Part shown: positions 48,841 to 55,905 of the stretch, piece after piece
Numbering within the stretch: the stretch's first letter is position 1
How the letters are laid out: each line of letters starts with the position of its first letter
Origin: an uncultured Clostridia bacterium
Lineage (GTDB): Bacteria; Bacillota; Clostridia; Oscillospirales; Ruminococcaceae
Assembly (NCBI GenBank): GCA_947381875.1
Contig: CANCXY010000001.1
Coordinates: forward strand, 1-55,905
Reading direction: 5' to 3'
Length of the DNA: 55,905 nucleotides
Program-made: the position numbers and the translations under genes
Notes under the pieces: generated by a model
Seen by the model: the letters and a program-made list of their open reading frames with translations, nothing else
Database searches by the model: none
What the model was told of the DNA's origin: nothing

Positions 48841-50446
48841 TTACTTCTCCTCCCTCATCATCGCGCGGATGAGCGAAGCCGTAACCTCCGGGTTCTCCTC
48901 GGCAAAATTGCGTACTTCTTCGGCGATGGCGTTCTCCTCCGGCTTGCGCACGGTTGCCATGGCCTCATCCTGGATCTTCTTCTTGTGTTCCTCAATGGCG
49001 CGGTCCATCTCGGCGCGCTGGGCAAGCGCCGCCTGCTCCATCGCGCGCTGTTCGGCGTCTGCCTTGCGTTTCTTGCGGCCGCTGAGCAGTACGATCAGGA
49101 TAATAATGATGATCAGCAGGAGCAGCAGGCCCGCAGCAATCAGGAGGATCAGGCGCTGGCGCTGTGTCAGGCGGGCAAAGAATCCGCCGCTCGGCTCCGT
49201 CGGCTCATCCGGTTCCAGAGGCTCGTCGCCCTGGCCGCCCAGTGCGATGTTCGTTACCATCACGTCGTCGTCGTCCAGGTTCAAGCCGTTGGCTACAAGC
49301 CGTTCCAGCGTATCCTGCTTCTGGTTGGTGAACGCGCTGTCGGGCACCACCACCGAAATGGTGGCGGCACTCAGGCTGGGGTTCGTCTCCATCTGCGTGA
49401 GGATATAGCTGTTGTCGTAATCAATAATCTGGTTATAATCGGAAGTGGTGGTGGGGCCGTCGTCGTTGTCGAAGGGGTACTGCGGCACGTCGGTGTTGTT
49501 CTCCTCGCCCACAAGGCCGCCTACGGCGTCGGTGCCGGTGCGCGTCCATCCTTCCTCGTAGTGGCGCCGCACGCCGCCGCCGTCGCCGCCCTCCAGCGCC
49601 TGGTACTGCTTTGTCTCGGTGATGAGCTTGTCAAAATTCAGCTTCACCGTGGCGACAGCCGTCACGCCTTCTGGATAGATTGGGCGCAGCAGGTCGCGTA
49701 CCTTCTTCTCCAGCCGGGAGGCATATTCTTCCTCCAACTGAAGGATGCGGGCCTGCGTATCGGTGGCGGTCTGGTCTTCCACGCCCGACAGCTCCACGCC
49801 CGTGGCGGCGTCGATGACCGCGACATCCTCCATCGCCAGCTTCGGTACCGTCGTCGCGGCCAGGTGCTTGATGGCGGAAACGCGTTCGGGGGTAAGCTCC
49901 GCGTCCCTCTCCATCATAATACTAACACTGGCCCCAGAGATAATTACTTGTTTCCGGCACATTAAATGTTACAACTGCGTCTTCTACACCCGCCTGGCGC
50001 TTCAGTGTATCCTGCATGCGGTTCTGCGCCTGCTGCACAAGAGCCTGGCGCTGCTGGAACTCCGTGGCGGTGAAGCCGGATGCGGAATTAAAGATGTCAT
50101 AGGTAAGCGTCGTGCGGGGATAGCCGCGGCTGTTCAGCTCAAAGACAAGCGCTTCCCACTGGTCGGTGGGCACCAGGACGTGCTGGTTCGCGTCGATCTG
50201 CGGGTTCGCGCCCATCTGCTGTAACGTCGAATAGACCTCCGCCGCTTCGCCGGAAGTCATGCCTGGAAATATCTCCTGATAGCCGCCGCTCTGGCGGTTC
50301 AGCAGGATGGTGCCGATGATCGCCGTTCCGAGTACAACAAAAACAGCCAGCAGGACGGCCACACGCGTGCGCTTTGCCAGCGTGAGCCACTTTTCCCCCT
50401 GCTTGCGGAACCATTCTGTGATTCTTTTTGTATCAAATTTTTTCAT
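48841..50446 (-). pseudogene. fliF: Flagellar MS-ring protein FliF broken by a frameshift
   Basis: The N-terminal part (50446-49922) encodes the first transmembrane helix and the ring-building motif region, and ends VVTFNVPETSNYLWGQC followed by TAG. The remainder continues in another frame from about 49940, SGASVSIMMERDAELTPERVSAIKHL and on through the second ring domain, C-terminal helix (LILLIAAGLLLLLIIIIILIVLL) and the FliG-binding end (ENPEVTASLIRAMMREEK). Removing one G from the GGGG at 49935-49932 joins the frames, but the joined protein would be about nine residues short at a loop present in other FliF proteins, so a small out-of-frame deletion is more likely. Neither part alone could form an MS-ring. 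Confidence 0.88.
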
Positions 50447-50489
50447 TCGTTACCGCTTTCCCATCCATTTTACACCTGTGCCCTTCCCC

Positions 50490-50612
50490 GCACGCCGCAA
50501 GGGGAGTCGGGGCCGCAGGGATATTTCCTTGCGCTTTTCCGCCTGCCGGGCAGAGAGACACAAAAAGATACCCCGTTTGGGCCGCTCCCGCCGCAGGCGC
50601 ACACGGGGCCGG
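50490..50612. repeat. GC-rich palindromic spacer between fliF and fliE
   Basis: Contains GC-rich stems and a TTTCC-GCCTGCCGGGC-type palindrome flanked by CGCACGCCGCAAGGGG and CCGCCGCAGGCGCA. Related in form to spacers at 35520 and 38100. No gene seen. Confidence 0.5.
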
Positions 50613-50622
50613 CATAGAGACA

Positions 50623-50934
50623 TCAGATCTGCATCTGTAAAACTTCCTTGTAGGCGCTTACCGCACGGGAGGCTAACTGTACCGTCATTTCAACAGCGGT
50701 CTGCTGCATGGCGGAATGAATGGAAAGCTCGTATAGTTCTGAAATGTTGCCAGTGGCGAGGTCATATGTATCCTGTATCGTTGTATCCTGTACGCTGGAC
50801 AGCTCCTGCACGGCCTGGTTCAGGAGCTGGCGGAAAGGAATGCCAGCTTTGCTGTCCGCAGTGGAGGTCTGTGCTGTCTCGATGCTCTGGAGCGGCTGAA
50901 GACCCTCCAGCCCGCCCAAAGGAACAATGTACAT
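50623..50934 (-). CDS. fliE: Flagellar hook-basal body protein FliE
   Basis: A 103-residue protein with the FliE pattern: FRQLLNQAVQELSSVQ, then DLATGNISELYELSIHSAMQQTAVEMTVQLASRAVSAYKEVLQMQI. It joins the rod to the MS-ring. ATG 50934 has AAGGAG 8 bases upstream. A possible promoter lies just upstream, so fliE and downstream genes may have their own transcript. Confidence 0.93.
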   Translation of the reverse strand: MYIVPLGGLEGLQPLQSIETAQTSTADSKAGIPFRQLLNQAVQELSSVQDTTIQDTYDLATGNISELYELSIHSAMQQTAVEMTVQLASRAVSAYKEVLQMQI

Positions 50935-50985
50935 TTTCTTCACTCCTTCGATGGTATTCCCCACATATCCTTTGTTTTCTCATAT

Positions 50986-51014
50986 ATTTTACACAAAAAG
51001 ACCTGAAAAGTAAA
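50986..51014 (-). promoter_or_regulatory. Possible sigma-A promoter before fliE
   Basis: TTTACT (51014-51009), a 17-base spacer and TAAAAT (50991-50986) on the minus strand, 52 bases before fliE, within a 245-base AT-rich spacer (50935-51179) that otherwise shows no gene. Confidence 0.45.
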
Positions 51015-51179
51015 GTCAATGGAAAGAATTTGTACGCTTCACACAAAATATTATGAATACGGCCCATTGTTTATGTCTGAATCGGGCCGAATGTGTACAT
51101 AATGCACAAATGCCATGCCATTCTGGCAATAGTTTTTCAGATATACGCCTAAAGGAACTTTTTTTACGCCCAAAAGCGG

Positions 51180-51659
51180 TCAGTAATCCGTTGCCTGGCG
51201 TTCGGCCTTGCCACCGCTCATATATTCGCGCTTGCATTGATAGTACAGTTTTTCCACCTGTTCCACATATTCCAGCCCGAAGAAAGACGGAACAAGATAG
51301 GCAAAGATATAGTCCATATCCTCGCCGCGCCCTATAGCCATCATCACTTCCGCGATCAGTACGCTGCGGAAGAAAGCACTGTTCGTCATATTGCTGGAAT
51401 TGAAAATAAGGTTATACAGCACATCCTCAATGCTCTCCATATCGGCGGATTCGACAATCAGCCCGGCGGCGCGGCGCAGGAACTTATCCCGGTAGCGCAT
51501 GGTGTCGTGAATCATATCGTCCAGTTTCAGCAGCCCGAAATCCCGGACGGTAAAGCCGATAAAAATGAGGTCGCGCACAATAGGCAGGCAGTTCAGTTTT
51601 TCATCGCGGGTACACTGCATATGCTGGGTGTAATAATCCGATGTCATCACAACCTTCAC
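51180..51659 (-). CDS. Unrecognised flagellar-operon protein resembling the MotA cytoplasmic loop
   Basis: About 159 residues, no signal peptide or strong transmembrane helix. The stretch DFGLLKLDDMIHDTMRYRDKFLRRAAGLIVESADMESIEDVL can be aligned with the MotA loop in this same window (NGLLSLEAKLEETKDEFLKNGMMLVVDAVDAEKVKEIL). The region after it, AFFRSVLIAEVMMAIGRGED then FFGLEYVEQVEKLYYQC, is helical and has no clear relative. GTG 51659 is the likely start (AGGAGG 9 bases upstream); ATG 51647 is possible. It lies between flgC and fliE, a place where no gene is normally found. The relation to MotA is my inference by eye. Confidence 0.6.
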   Translation of the reverse strand: MKVVMTSDYYTQHMQCTRDEKLNCLPIVRDLIFIGFTVRDFGLLKLDDMIHDTMRYRDKFLRRAAGLIVESADMESIEDVLYNLIFNSSNMTNSAFFRSVLIAEVMMAIGRGEDMDYIFAYLVPSFFGLEYVEQVEKLYYQCKREYMSGGKAERQATDY

Positions 51660-51692
51660 ACTGCCCCGCCTCCTCTCTCTTTCCAACGTTCC

Positions 51693-51728
51693 CGCGTTTT
51701 TCTCCCCGCCAGCGGCAGGGAGAAAACA
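51693..51728. repeat. Imperfect GC palindrome between flgC and the MotA-loop-like gene
   Basis: CGTTTTTCTCCC-CGCC pairs with GGC-AGGGAGAAAACATG around AGC; one of the spacer palindromes. Confidence 0.5.
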
Positions 51729-51731
51729 TGT

Positions 51732-52184
51732 TTACTTGCCTATTTCCAGGCTGCGAAGGGCAAGCTGTTTTACGATGTTCAGGGCTGTAAGGTTCGCCTG
51801 GTAGGCATTGGACGCGGCCATCAGGTCGATGCGCTCCTCTGTTGTATTGACATTGGGGTACATGACATAGCCCTCGTCGTTCGCGTCGGGGTGGTCGGGG
51901 TCGTAGACAGGGATAAAGTCGCGCTCGCTCTCTACTACTTCCGTGACGCGGACGCCGCCGCCCGTCGTCTCGCGGCGCTTCTTTCTCAGCATGCCGCCAA
52001 AATCGACGCCTTGCTCCTGAAATACCACCTGCTGGCGGCGGTAGGGTTCGGGGTCTGCCCCTTCGGGGGTCTCGGCGGTGCGCGTGGTGCGGGCATGGGC
52101 GATGTTTTGCAGCGCAATGTCCATGCGCAGGCGCTCGGCGGTGAGGGCGGAACCGGTGATGTTCATGGAACTCAAAAGGGACAT
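51732..52184 (-). CDS. flgC: Flagellar proximal rod protein FlgC
   Basis: A 150-residue protein: SSMNITGSALTAERLRMDIALQNIAHARTTRT at the N-terminus, GVRVTEVVESERDFIPVYDPDHPDA in the middle, and TTEERIDLMAASNAYQANLTALNIVKQLALRSLEIGK at the C-terminus, all typical of FlgC. The usual NIANANT is NIAHART here. AGGAGG lies 8 bases upstream. Confidence 0.94.
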   Translation of the reverse strand: MSLLSSMNITGSALTAERLRMDIALQNIAHARTTRTAETPEGADPEPYRRQQVVFQEQGVDFGGMLRKKRRETTGGGVRVTEVVESERDFIPVYDPDHPDANDEGYVMYPNVNTTEERIDLMAASNAYQANLTALNIVKQLALRSLEIGK

Positions 52185-52287
52185 GGCATTTACCTCCTGT
52201 TATCTTCCCCGCCCGGCTGGCTAAAGCACAGGCGATACTGCGGAAACCCGTTTTTGCGATTTTCCACATCGGGCAGCAATAAAGTCT

Positions 52288-52318
52288 GTTGTTTCCCCCG
52301 CCGGAAGCGGGGAAAATG
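52288..52318. repeat. GC palindrome between flgB and flgC
   Basis: GTTTCCCCC-GC and GCGGGGAAAA around CGGAA; lies in the 206-base spacer, which has no gene. Confidence 0.5.
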
Positions 52319-52390
52319 GCTGAACCGCCTTTCCCGGACGGCATGGGCAAGGCTGGACATGTGCTTCACGCATGCCCAGCCGCCCGGTGT

Positions 52391-52747
52391 TTATTTTGTA
52401 AACTGATTGAACGCATAGCGCAGGTTGGAGAACTGGTCACCGATCTTGTTATACATGGCAAGCTGTTGTACATAGTTTTCGTACAGAGCCAGGCTCTCCT
52501 TGTCGGGGTCGACGGTGTTTTCGTCGGGGCGCATGGGGTTGTTGTCCTCATAGACGGTGGCTTGTAGGTGGTACGCGCCGTTCTTGCCCCGGCGGGTGTT
52601 CGCAAGGATATCCTGGAACTCTACGCTTTTCGCCTTGAAACCGGGGGTGTCGGCGTTGGCCAAGTTGTGCAGGATGAGCTTCTGTTCCATGTTCAGCGCG
52701 TCAAGGCCGCTTTGCAGCATGGTGATGGTTGAGTCGTTCCACAGCAT
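52391..52747 (-). CDS. flgB: Flagellar proximal rod protein FlgB
   Basis: About 118 residues with the FlgB pattern TITMLQSGLDALNMEQKLILHNLANADTPGFKAKSVEFQDIL, and C-terminal ALYENYVQQLAMYNKIGDQF. ATG 52747 (AAGGA 5 bases upstream) gives a typical N-terminus; an ATG six codons earlier has a weaker site. It is the first gene of the flagellar series but starts only 61 bases after the sortase stop, so it may be read from the sortase operon. Confidence 0.92.
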   Translation of the reverse strand: MLWNDSTITMLQSGLDALNMEQKLILHNLANADTPGFKAKSVEFQDILANTRRGKNGAYHLQATVYEDNNPMRPDENTVDPDKESLALYENYVQQLAMYNKIGDQFSNLRYAFNQFTK

Positions 52748-52770
52748 GTTTTCCTTTTCCTCCATTGTTC

Positions 52771-52801
52771 CGTGTATTTCCCCACGAAGGGCGGGAAAAT
52801 A
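52771..52801. repeat. Imperfect palindrome between the sortase gene and flgB
   Basis: GTATTTCCC and GGGAAAATAC arms with centre CACGAAGGGC. No T-run on the minus strand, so no clear terminator separates the sortase gene from flgB. Confidence 0.5.
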
Positions 52802-52807
52802 CTTGAA

Positions 52808-53632
52808 TTACTCCTGGTAACGGTTTTCCGGGCGCTCCACAAGGTCCAGCGGCGTTTCCGGCATTTCCTCGTCCGGCAGCAGCTTCGCCATTACCACAAA
52901 ACGGTGGTTGTCGTCGCCAAAGAGCGTGGTGCAGGTGGAGAGCGTGAGGAGCTTGTCAGTTGCCTCTACAGGGACATTGTAATCGTAAATGGAATGTTCC
53001 AGCGCCGTGTTCACAATCGCCATTTTTTCCTCATCCGTGATATTCACGTCTGTATAATTAAAATAGGTGTGCGTGTAGAACACAGCGAAAACCTGCCACA
53101 ACATGGGGTCGTCCATTGTGCAGAACTGGATGCAGGGGGTGGCGGCGGCGAACTCCGGGTCAAGGAATTTGTAAAGCTGCGCGAAGCGCCGCCCGTCGGG
53201 GTCGTCGGTCACATCGTTGTGGCCGTAAATGATGGTGTTCTGCGAAAGCACGTCGCGCTTGCCGATGGAGCATTCATAATCGGCGAAGTAACAGCCGTAT
53301 ACGTCGTACTGGCGGCGTTCATTTTTGCGCAGGTAGTCGACGTTATCGAAGGATTGCAGCACGCTGTTGTTGATGTCTGTCCCCTCGATTTTCAGCCAGG
53401 CGGCGGTATCCGGGTTTTGGAGTATCTCGTATTCTAGAAGCTCCTGTATCTCGGTGAAATCGGCAGCCTGTTTTTTTACGTCTATGGCGGCCTGCGCTGT
53501 GCTTTTGCTTGCGGAGGATGATTCGGCGGGCGGTTCCTCTGCGAGGAAGTCCGGGTTGGAGAGTAGCAGGAACGCGCCCCCGCCAATCAGCCCAATCACC
53601 AGCAGCACAAGGAGCGCTGCAAGTATCTTCAT
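52808..53632 (-). CDS. Class B sortase
   Basis: A 274-residue protein with an N-terminal membrane anchor (about 3-25), a Ser/Ala linker and a sortase domain. The catalytic His138 is in TIIYGHND, Cys234 in LLTLSTCTTLFGDDNHRFVV, and Arg244 follows; this spacing and TLSTC are typical of class B. It cuts a sorting motif and attaches the protein to the wall. The start overlaps the stop of the upstream surface protein gene (ATGA), so the two are translated together. The Lys/Glu-rich tail is ordinary. Confidence 0.93.
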   Translation of the reverse strand: MKILAALLVLLVIGLIGGGAFLLLSNPDFLAEEPPAESSSASKSTAQAAIDVKKQAADFTEIQELLEYEILQNPDTAAWLKIEGTDINNSVLQSFDNVDYLRKNERRQYDVYGCYFADYECSIGKRDVLSQNTIIYGHNDVTDDPDGRRFAQLYKFLDPEFAAATPCIQFCTMDDPMLWQVFAVFYTHTYFNYTDVNITDEEKMAIVNTALEHSIYDYNVPVEATDKLLTLSTCTTLFGDDNHRFVVMAKLLPDEEMPETPLDLVERPENRYQE

Positions 53633-55861
53633 GGAATCACCTTCCGGGATTTCTGCTCCGCCAGCGTGGCCGGGTTCAGCTTGCCGGAGCTGGATGTGGG
53701 CGAACCGCCCGTGCCGCCGTTGCTGCCGCCCGCCGCGTTATTTGTCGCGGCCCCGGCTATGGCGGACTGGATAAAGGAAATGTTGCCCTCCTGGTTCTCC
53801 GCGCCTACGATAGAATGAACGCGCGAGACAACGTAAGTGGAGAAGTGGTCGATGGCCACGGCAAAGGTGCCCTTGGCGTTGGGCTGCACAACACCGTAGT
53901 AGTCGGTGCGGTCGCGCTCCTCATTATAATAGTGCCAGAACAGGTTCTGCGCACCGTAGCGGTTGCTGAGCGAAAGGTTCAGCGTCGCGGGGCCGGGCAG
54001 GTCGCCGTGGTAATCGAAGTAAATCAGCACAAGTTCGCTGAGGATATCGTCGTTTTCCGGCCACTGCTCCGCGAAGCGGTACACGTCCTCGGCGTTCGGC
54101 GAGGAGAACGACATGCTGAAATCATAAATTTGCCGCTGCGGGATGATGGTATCCAGCGTGGCCGCGTTAAAGGTGAGTGAATAGTCGACGCCCTGTAAGA
54201 CAAGGGTCTTTTCGGGGTACTTGTCGCGCAGCTCGGTGAATACGTCGGCCTGGATACGCGGGTATTCCACAAGGGATATCGTGATGGGATTGCCCGCCTT
54301 GGTAAAGTCGATATCCGCGGCTTTGAGCGGCGTAAGGTTTTTGAGGGAGTCCTCCTTGTTGCGGTAGACCTTGATGTTGTATTCCTTCGTCACGGTCTTA
54401 TCGGGCGATGTGACCTGGATTTTAATATCATTTTGGCCGTCTTTCAGCGCCATAGCGAAGTTGCCGTGGAAATCGCCCAGTTCGCGGCTGCCGGAAAGCA
54501 CTTTCATTTCCGCCATCGGGTCATCCGGTTCGGGAATGATATTGATGGAGTATACGTCCTCCTTGACAGCCAATTCATACTCCACAACGGCGGGCTGGAA
54601 TTTCGGCGTGAGCAGGCCGGTGGAGAAGGTGAGCGATTTCAGATCCGCGTTGCTGGATTTCTCCACAAGGTTCTGGTTGAATACGTCGATGGAATAAGTC
54701 ATCGTCGTCTCGCCGTCCTGGGCGGTCACTTCGATAATGACATACTGGTGTTCTTCCAAAATGTCAATGGGCTGGCTGGCCGTGCCACTGGCGACGACCT
54801 CTCCGTCCACGCGGATGGTGGCGTTGGGGTCCTTCGCGGTGGGAGTTACGATAATTGCGTTCTGTCCCTCGGCCATTGTGCCGGTGTACTGTGTGACAGT
54901 GGGTTTGAAGATGGGGTCAAGGCCATCCTCGGTGACGTTTGTCGCCGTCAGGTTTTTGAGCAACGCGTCCTTACTGGGCTTTTCGCGGTCGATCTCAAGG
55001 ACATAGGACTTGCTGGTGCGGTTATCTTCCGCGATTGCGGTGATGGTAAAGGTGCGCGGGTTGCCTGGCTCGTTCAAGTCATACCGTTTGGAAAGCTCGC
55101 CCGAAGTGAGGGTATCGCGCGGGTCTCCTAAGAGGTTGCCCAGTGTGTCGCTGAGGTTATGGAGCGGGTTGCCGCTGTCTTTCAGCTTGATATGGCCGTT
55201 CGGGTCGCTCAGCGTAGGCTGGAATTTCACATAGCGCGTATCGAACGGGAGCGTGATCTTGTAATTTGTCTCGTCGCGGTGGAACTGGAAATAGGTTTCG
55301 GTGATCGGTGTGTCGTCGCCGTCGGTCAGTACCAGGCTTACAAGGTCGGAATCGTCGCGGGCGGGGCTGCGTTCGATCTCAAAACTGTAGGTTTTAGTGG
55401 TCTTGCCATCCTCCGCCGTTACCGTGATGACAACCCTATTATACATAAAGGTGTCACTGTGCGGCTGCAATGTGAACGCGTCGGAAGGAACCTGATAGTT
55501 TTTAATCTCAAACGGTTTGGAACTGTTCACGCTGACCTCGATCTTGGAAACTTTGGGGTCGGCGGGCGTTACCTGCAAACGGATACGCTCTGTGGTATAA
55601 GGCAATGCGTTTGTCTCCGTCATGCGGTAAGGACCGGGGTTGTTTGCACCAAAGGCCGGGGTGTACGGCAGCGCGGCGGGCGTTGCGTTGGTATCGGCGG
55701 CATTGGATACCTGGATATTTGTCAAAGACGCTTCCTCGCTGGGCGGGGCGAATTTGAAGAACACGCGGTAGACAACGTCCTTGGCCTCCACCTTGTTTGT
55801 CACGTCTGCCTCAGATTTTACCGTGACGGTCAGGCACGGAAGCTGTGCGCCTACATACCCT
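53629..55861 (-). CDS. Large surface protein with cadherin-like beta-sandwich domains, 5' end missing
   Basis: About 743 residues remain; the N-terminus is cut off by the contig end. Four domains of the cadherin-like beta-sandwich type (PF12733 pattern: short A-x-L-x-x-L start, PxFxPxxxxY, and a V(T)A-DG-T-x-x-Y-x-x-x-I end) cover most of the first 490 residues. Examples are SNADLKSLTFSTGLLTPKFQ and KDALLKNLTATN. A C-terminal domain follows, then a Gly/Ser/Thr-rich stretch and the end KLNPATLAEQKSRKVIP. No hydrophobic sorting tail is present, although a sortase gene overlaps it. The protein is probably secreted and wall-associated. Confidence 0.85.
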
Positions 55862-55905
55862 AGATCGGAAGAGCACACGTCTGAACTCCAGTCACGCACG
55901 GACAT
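55862..55905 (+). other. Illumina adapter sequence (assembly artefact)
   Basis: Bases 55862-55895 are the 34-base TruSeq read-1 adapter (starting AGATCGGAAGAGCACACG and ending CCAGTCAC). GCACGGAC follows, in the place of an 8-base sample index, then AT, the next adapter bases. Translated backwards it yields the well-known artefact peptide VRDWSSDVCSSDL in front of the surface protein. Confidence 0.98.

Noticed and set aside
49925..49960. Programmed ribosomal frameshift in fliF
   Set aside because: No slippery heptamer of the X-XXY-YYZ type is present, only a GGGG run, and the loop residues seem to be missing as well.
50935..51179. Sigma-28 promoter upstream of fliE
   Set aside because: A TAAA and a GCGTATAT-like element occur with about 14 bases between, but the second box matches too poorly to the GCCGATAA consensus to be called.
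2212..55863. Arg-rich and Pro-rich open frames on the strand opposite to the flagellar genes
   Set aside because: They mirror G+C-rich codons of real genes, lack ribosome sites, and match no families.

Overview
The window looks like a contig from a G+C-rich, Gram-positive anaerobe of the Clostridia, most like the flagellated Oscillospiraceae of the gut. This is inferred from gene content and style: strong AGGAGG ribosome sites with many GTG/TTG starts, a tryptophan T-box, a class B sortase, FliY/CheC/CheD and FlbD proteins of the Firmicutes type, a class I (iron-sulfur) fumarase pair, and short hairpin repeats scattered between genes. No rRNA, tRNA, CRISPR array or complete insertion sequence was seen. 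The last 44 bases (55862-55905) are Illumina library adapter, so the right edge is an assembly artefact and the gene there is truncated.

Layout. 1-2184 is lower in G+C and holds an acetyltransferase, a methyltransferase broken by an in-frame TGA, and a flavodoxin-type reductase. 2389-6054 holds ispE, a DUF362/ferredoxin protein, an aminotransferase and its overlapping Lrp/AsnC-type regulator. 6183-6463 holds toxin-antitoxin remnants. 6681-8327 is an ACT-domain/UPF0210 pair. 8343-13900 is a possible system of its own: an XRE-TPR regulator, a cysteine-rich secreted protein behind its own promoter, and a MacB-like ABC exporter (two permeases and an ATPase). 14050-18385 holds small membrane proteins, an HD hydrolase, an Mrp-type P-loop protein, mscL and an AraC/GyrI-type regulator. 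18586-22358 is a tryptophan ABC transporter operon (trpXYZ type) under a T-box whose specifier codon reads TGG, with a DUF952 gene inside it. 22548-25158 is malic enzyme plus fumarase alpha and beta.

25482-52747 is a flagellar/chemotaxis super-operon of about 27 kb on the minus strand, in the order flgB, flgC, an undescribed MotA-loop-like gene, fliE, fliF, fliG, fliH, fliI, fliJ, fliK, flgD, a flagellar operon protein, flgE, flbD, motA, motB, fliM, fliY, cheY, fliO, fliP, fliQ, fliR, flhB, flhA, fliA, flgF, flgG, cheC, cheD. Two core genes are broken: fliF by a frameshift and fliI by an in-frame TAA. Taken at face value the cell could not build a flagellum. Filament genes, flhF/flhG and cheA/W/B/R are not in the window. 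Upstream of flgB lie a class B sortase and a large cadherin-like surface protein.

The strongest unexplained structure is a modular hairpin repeat in ten intergenic copies. Its stems differ between copies by paired, compensating changes, it often touches the stop codon of the preceding gene, and one copy supplies the last codons of the fumarase beta gene. A second family of simple GC-rich palindromes fills spacers of the flagellar operon, including a 51-bp unit repeated three times at the end of fliP.
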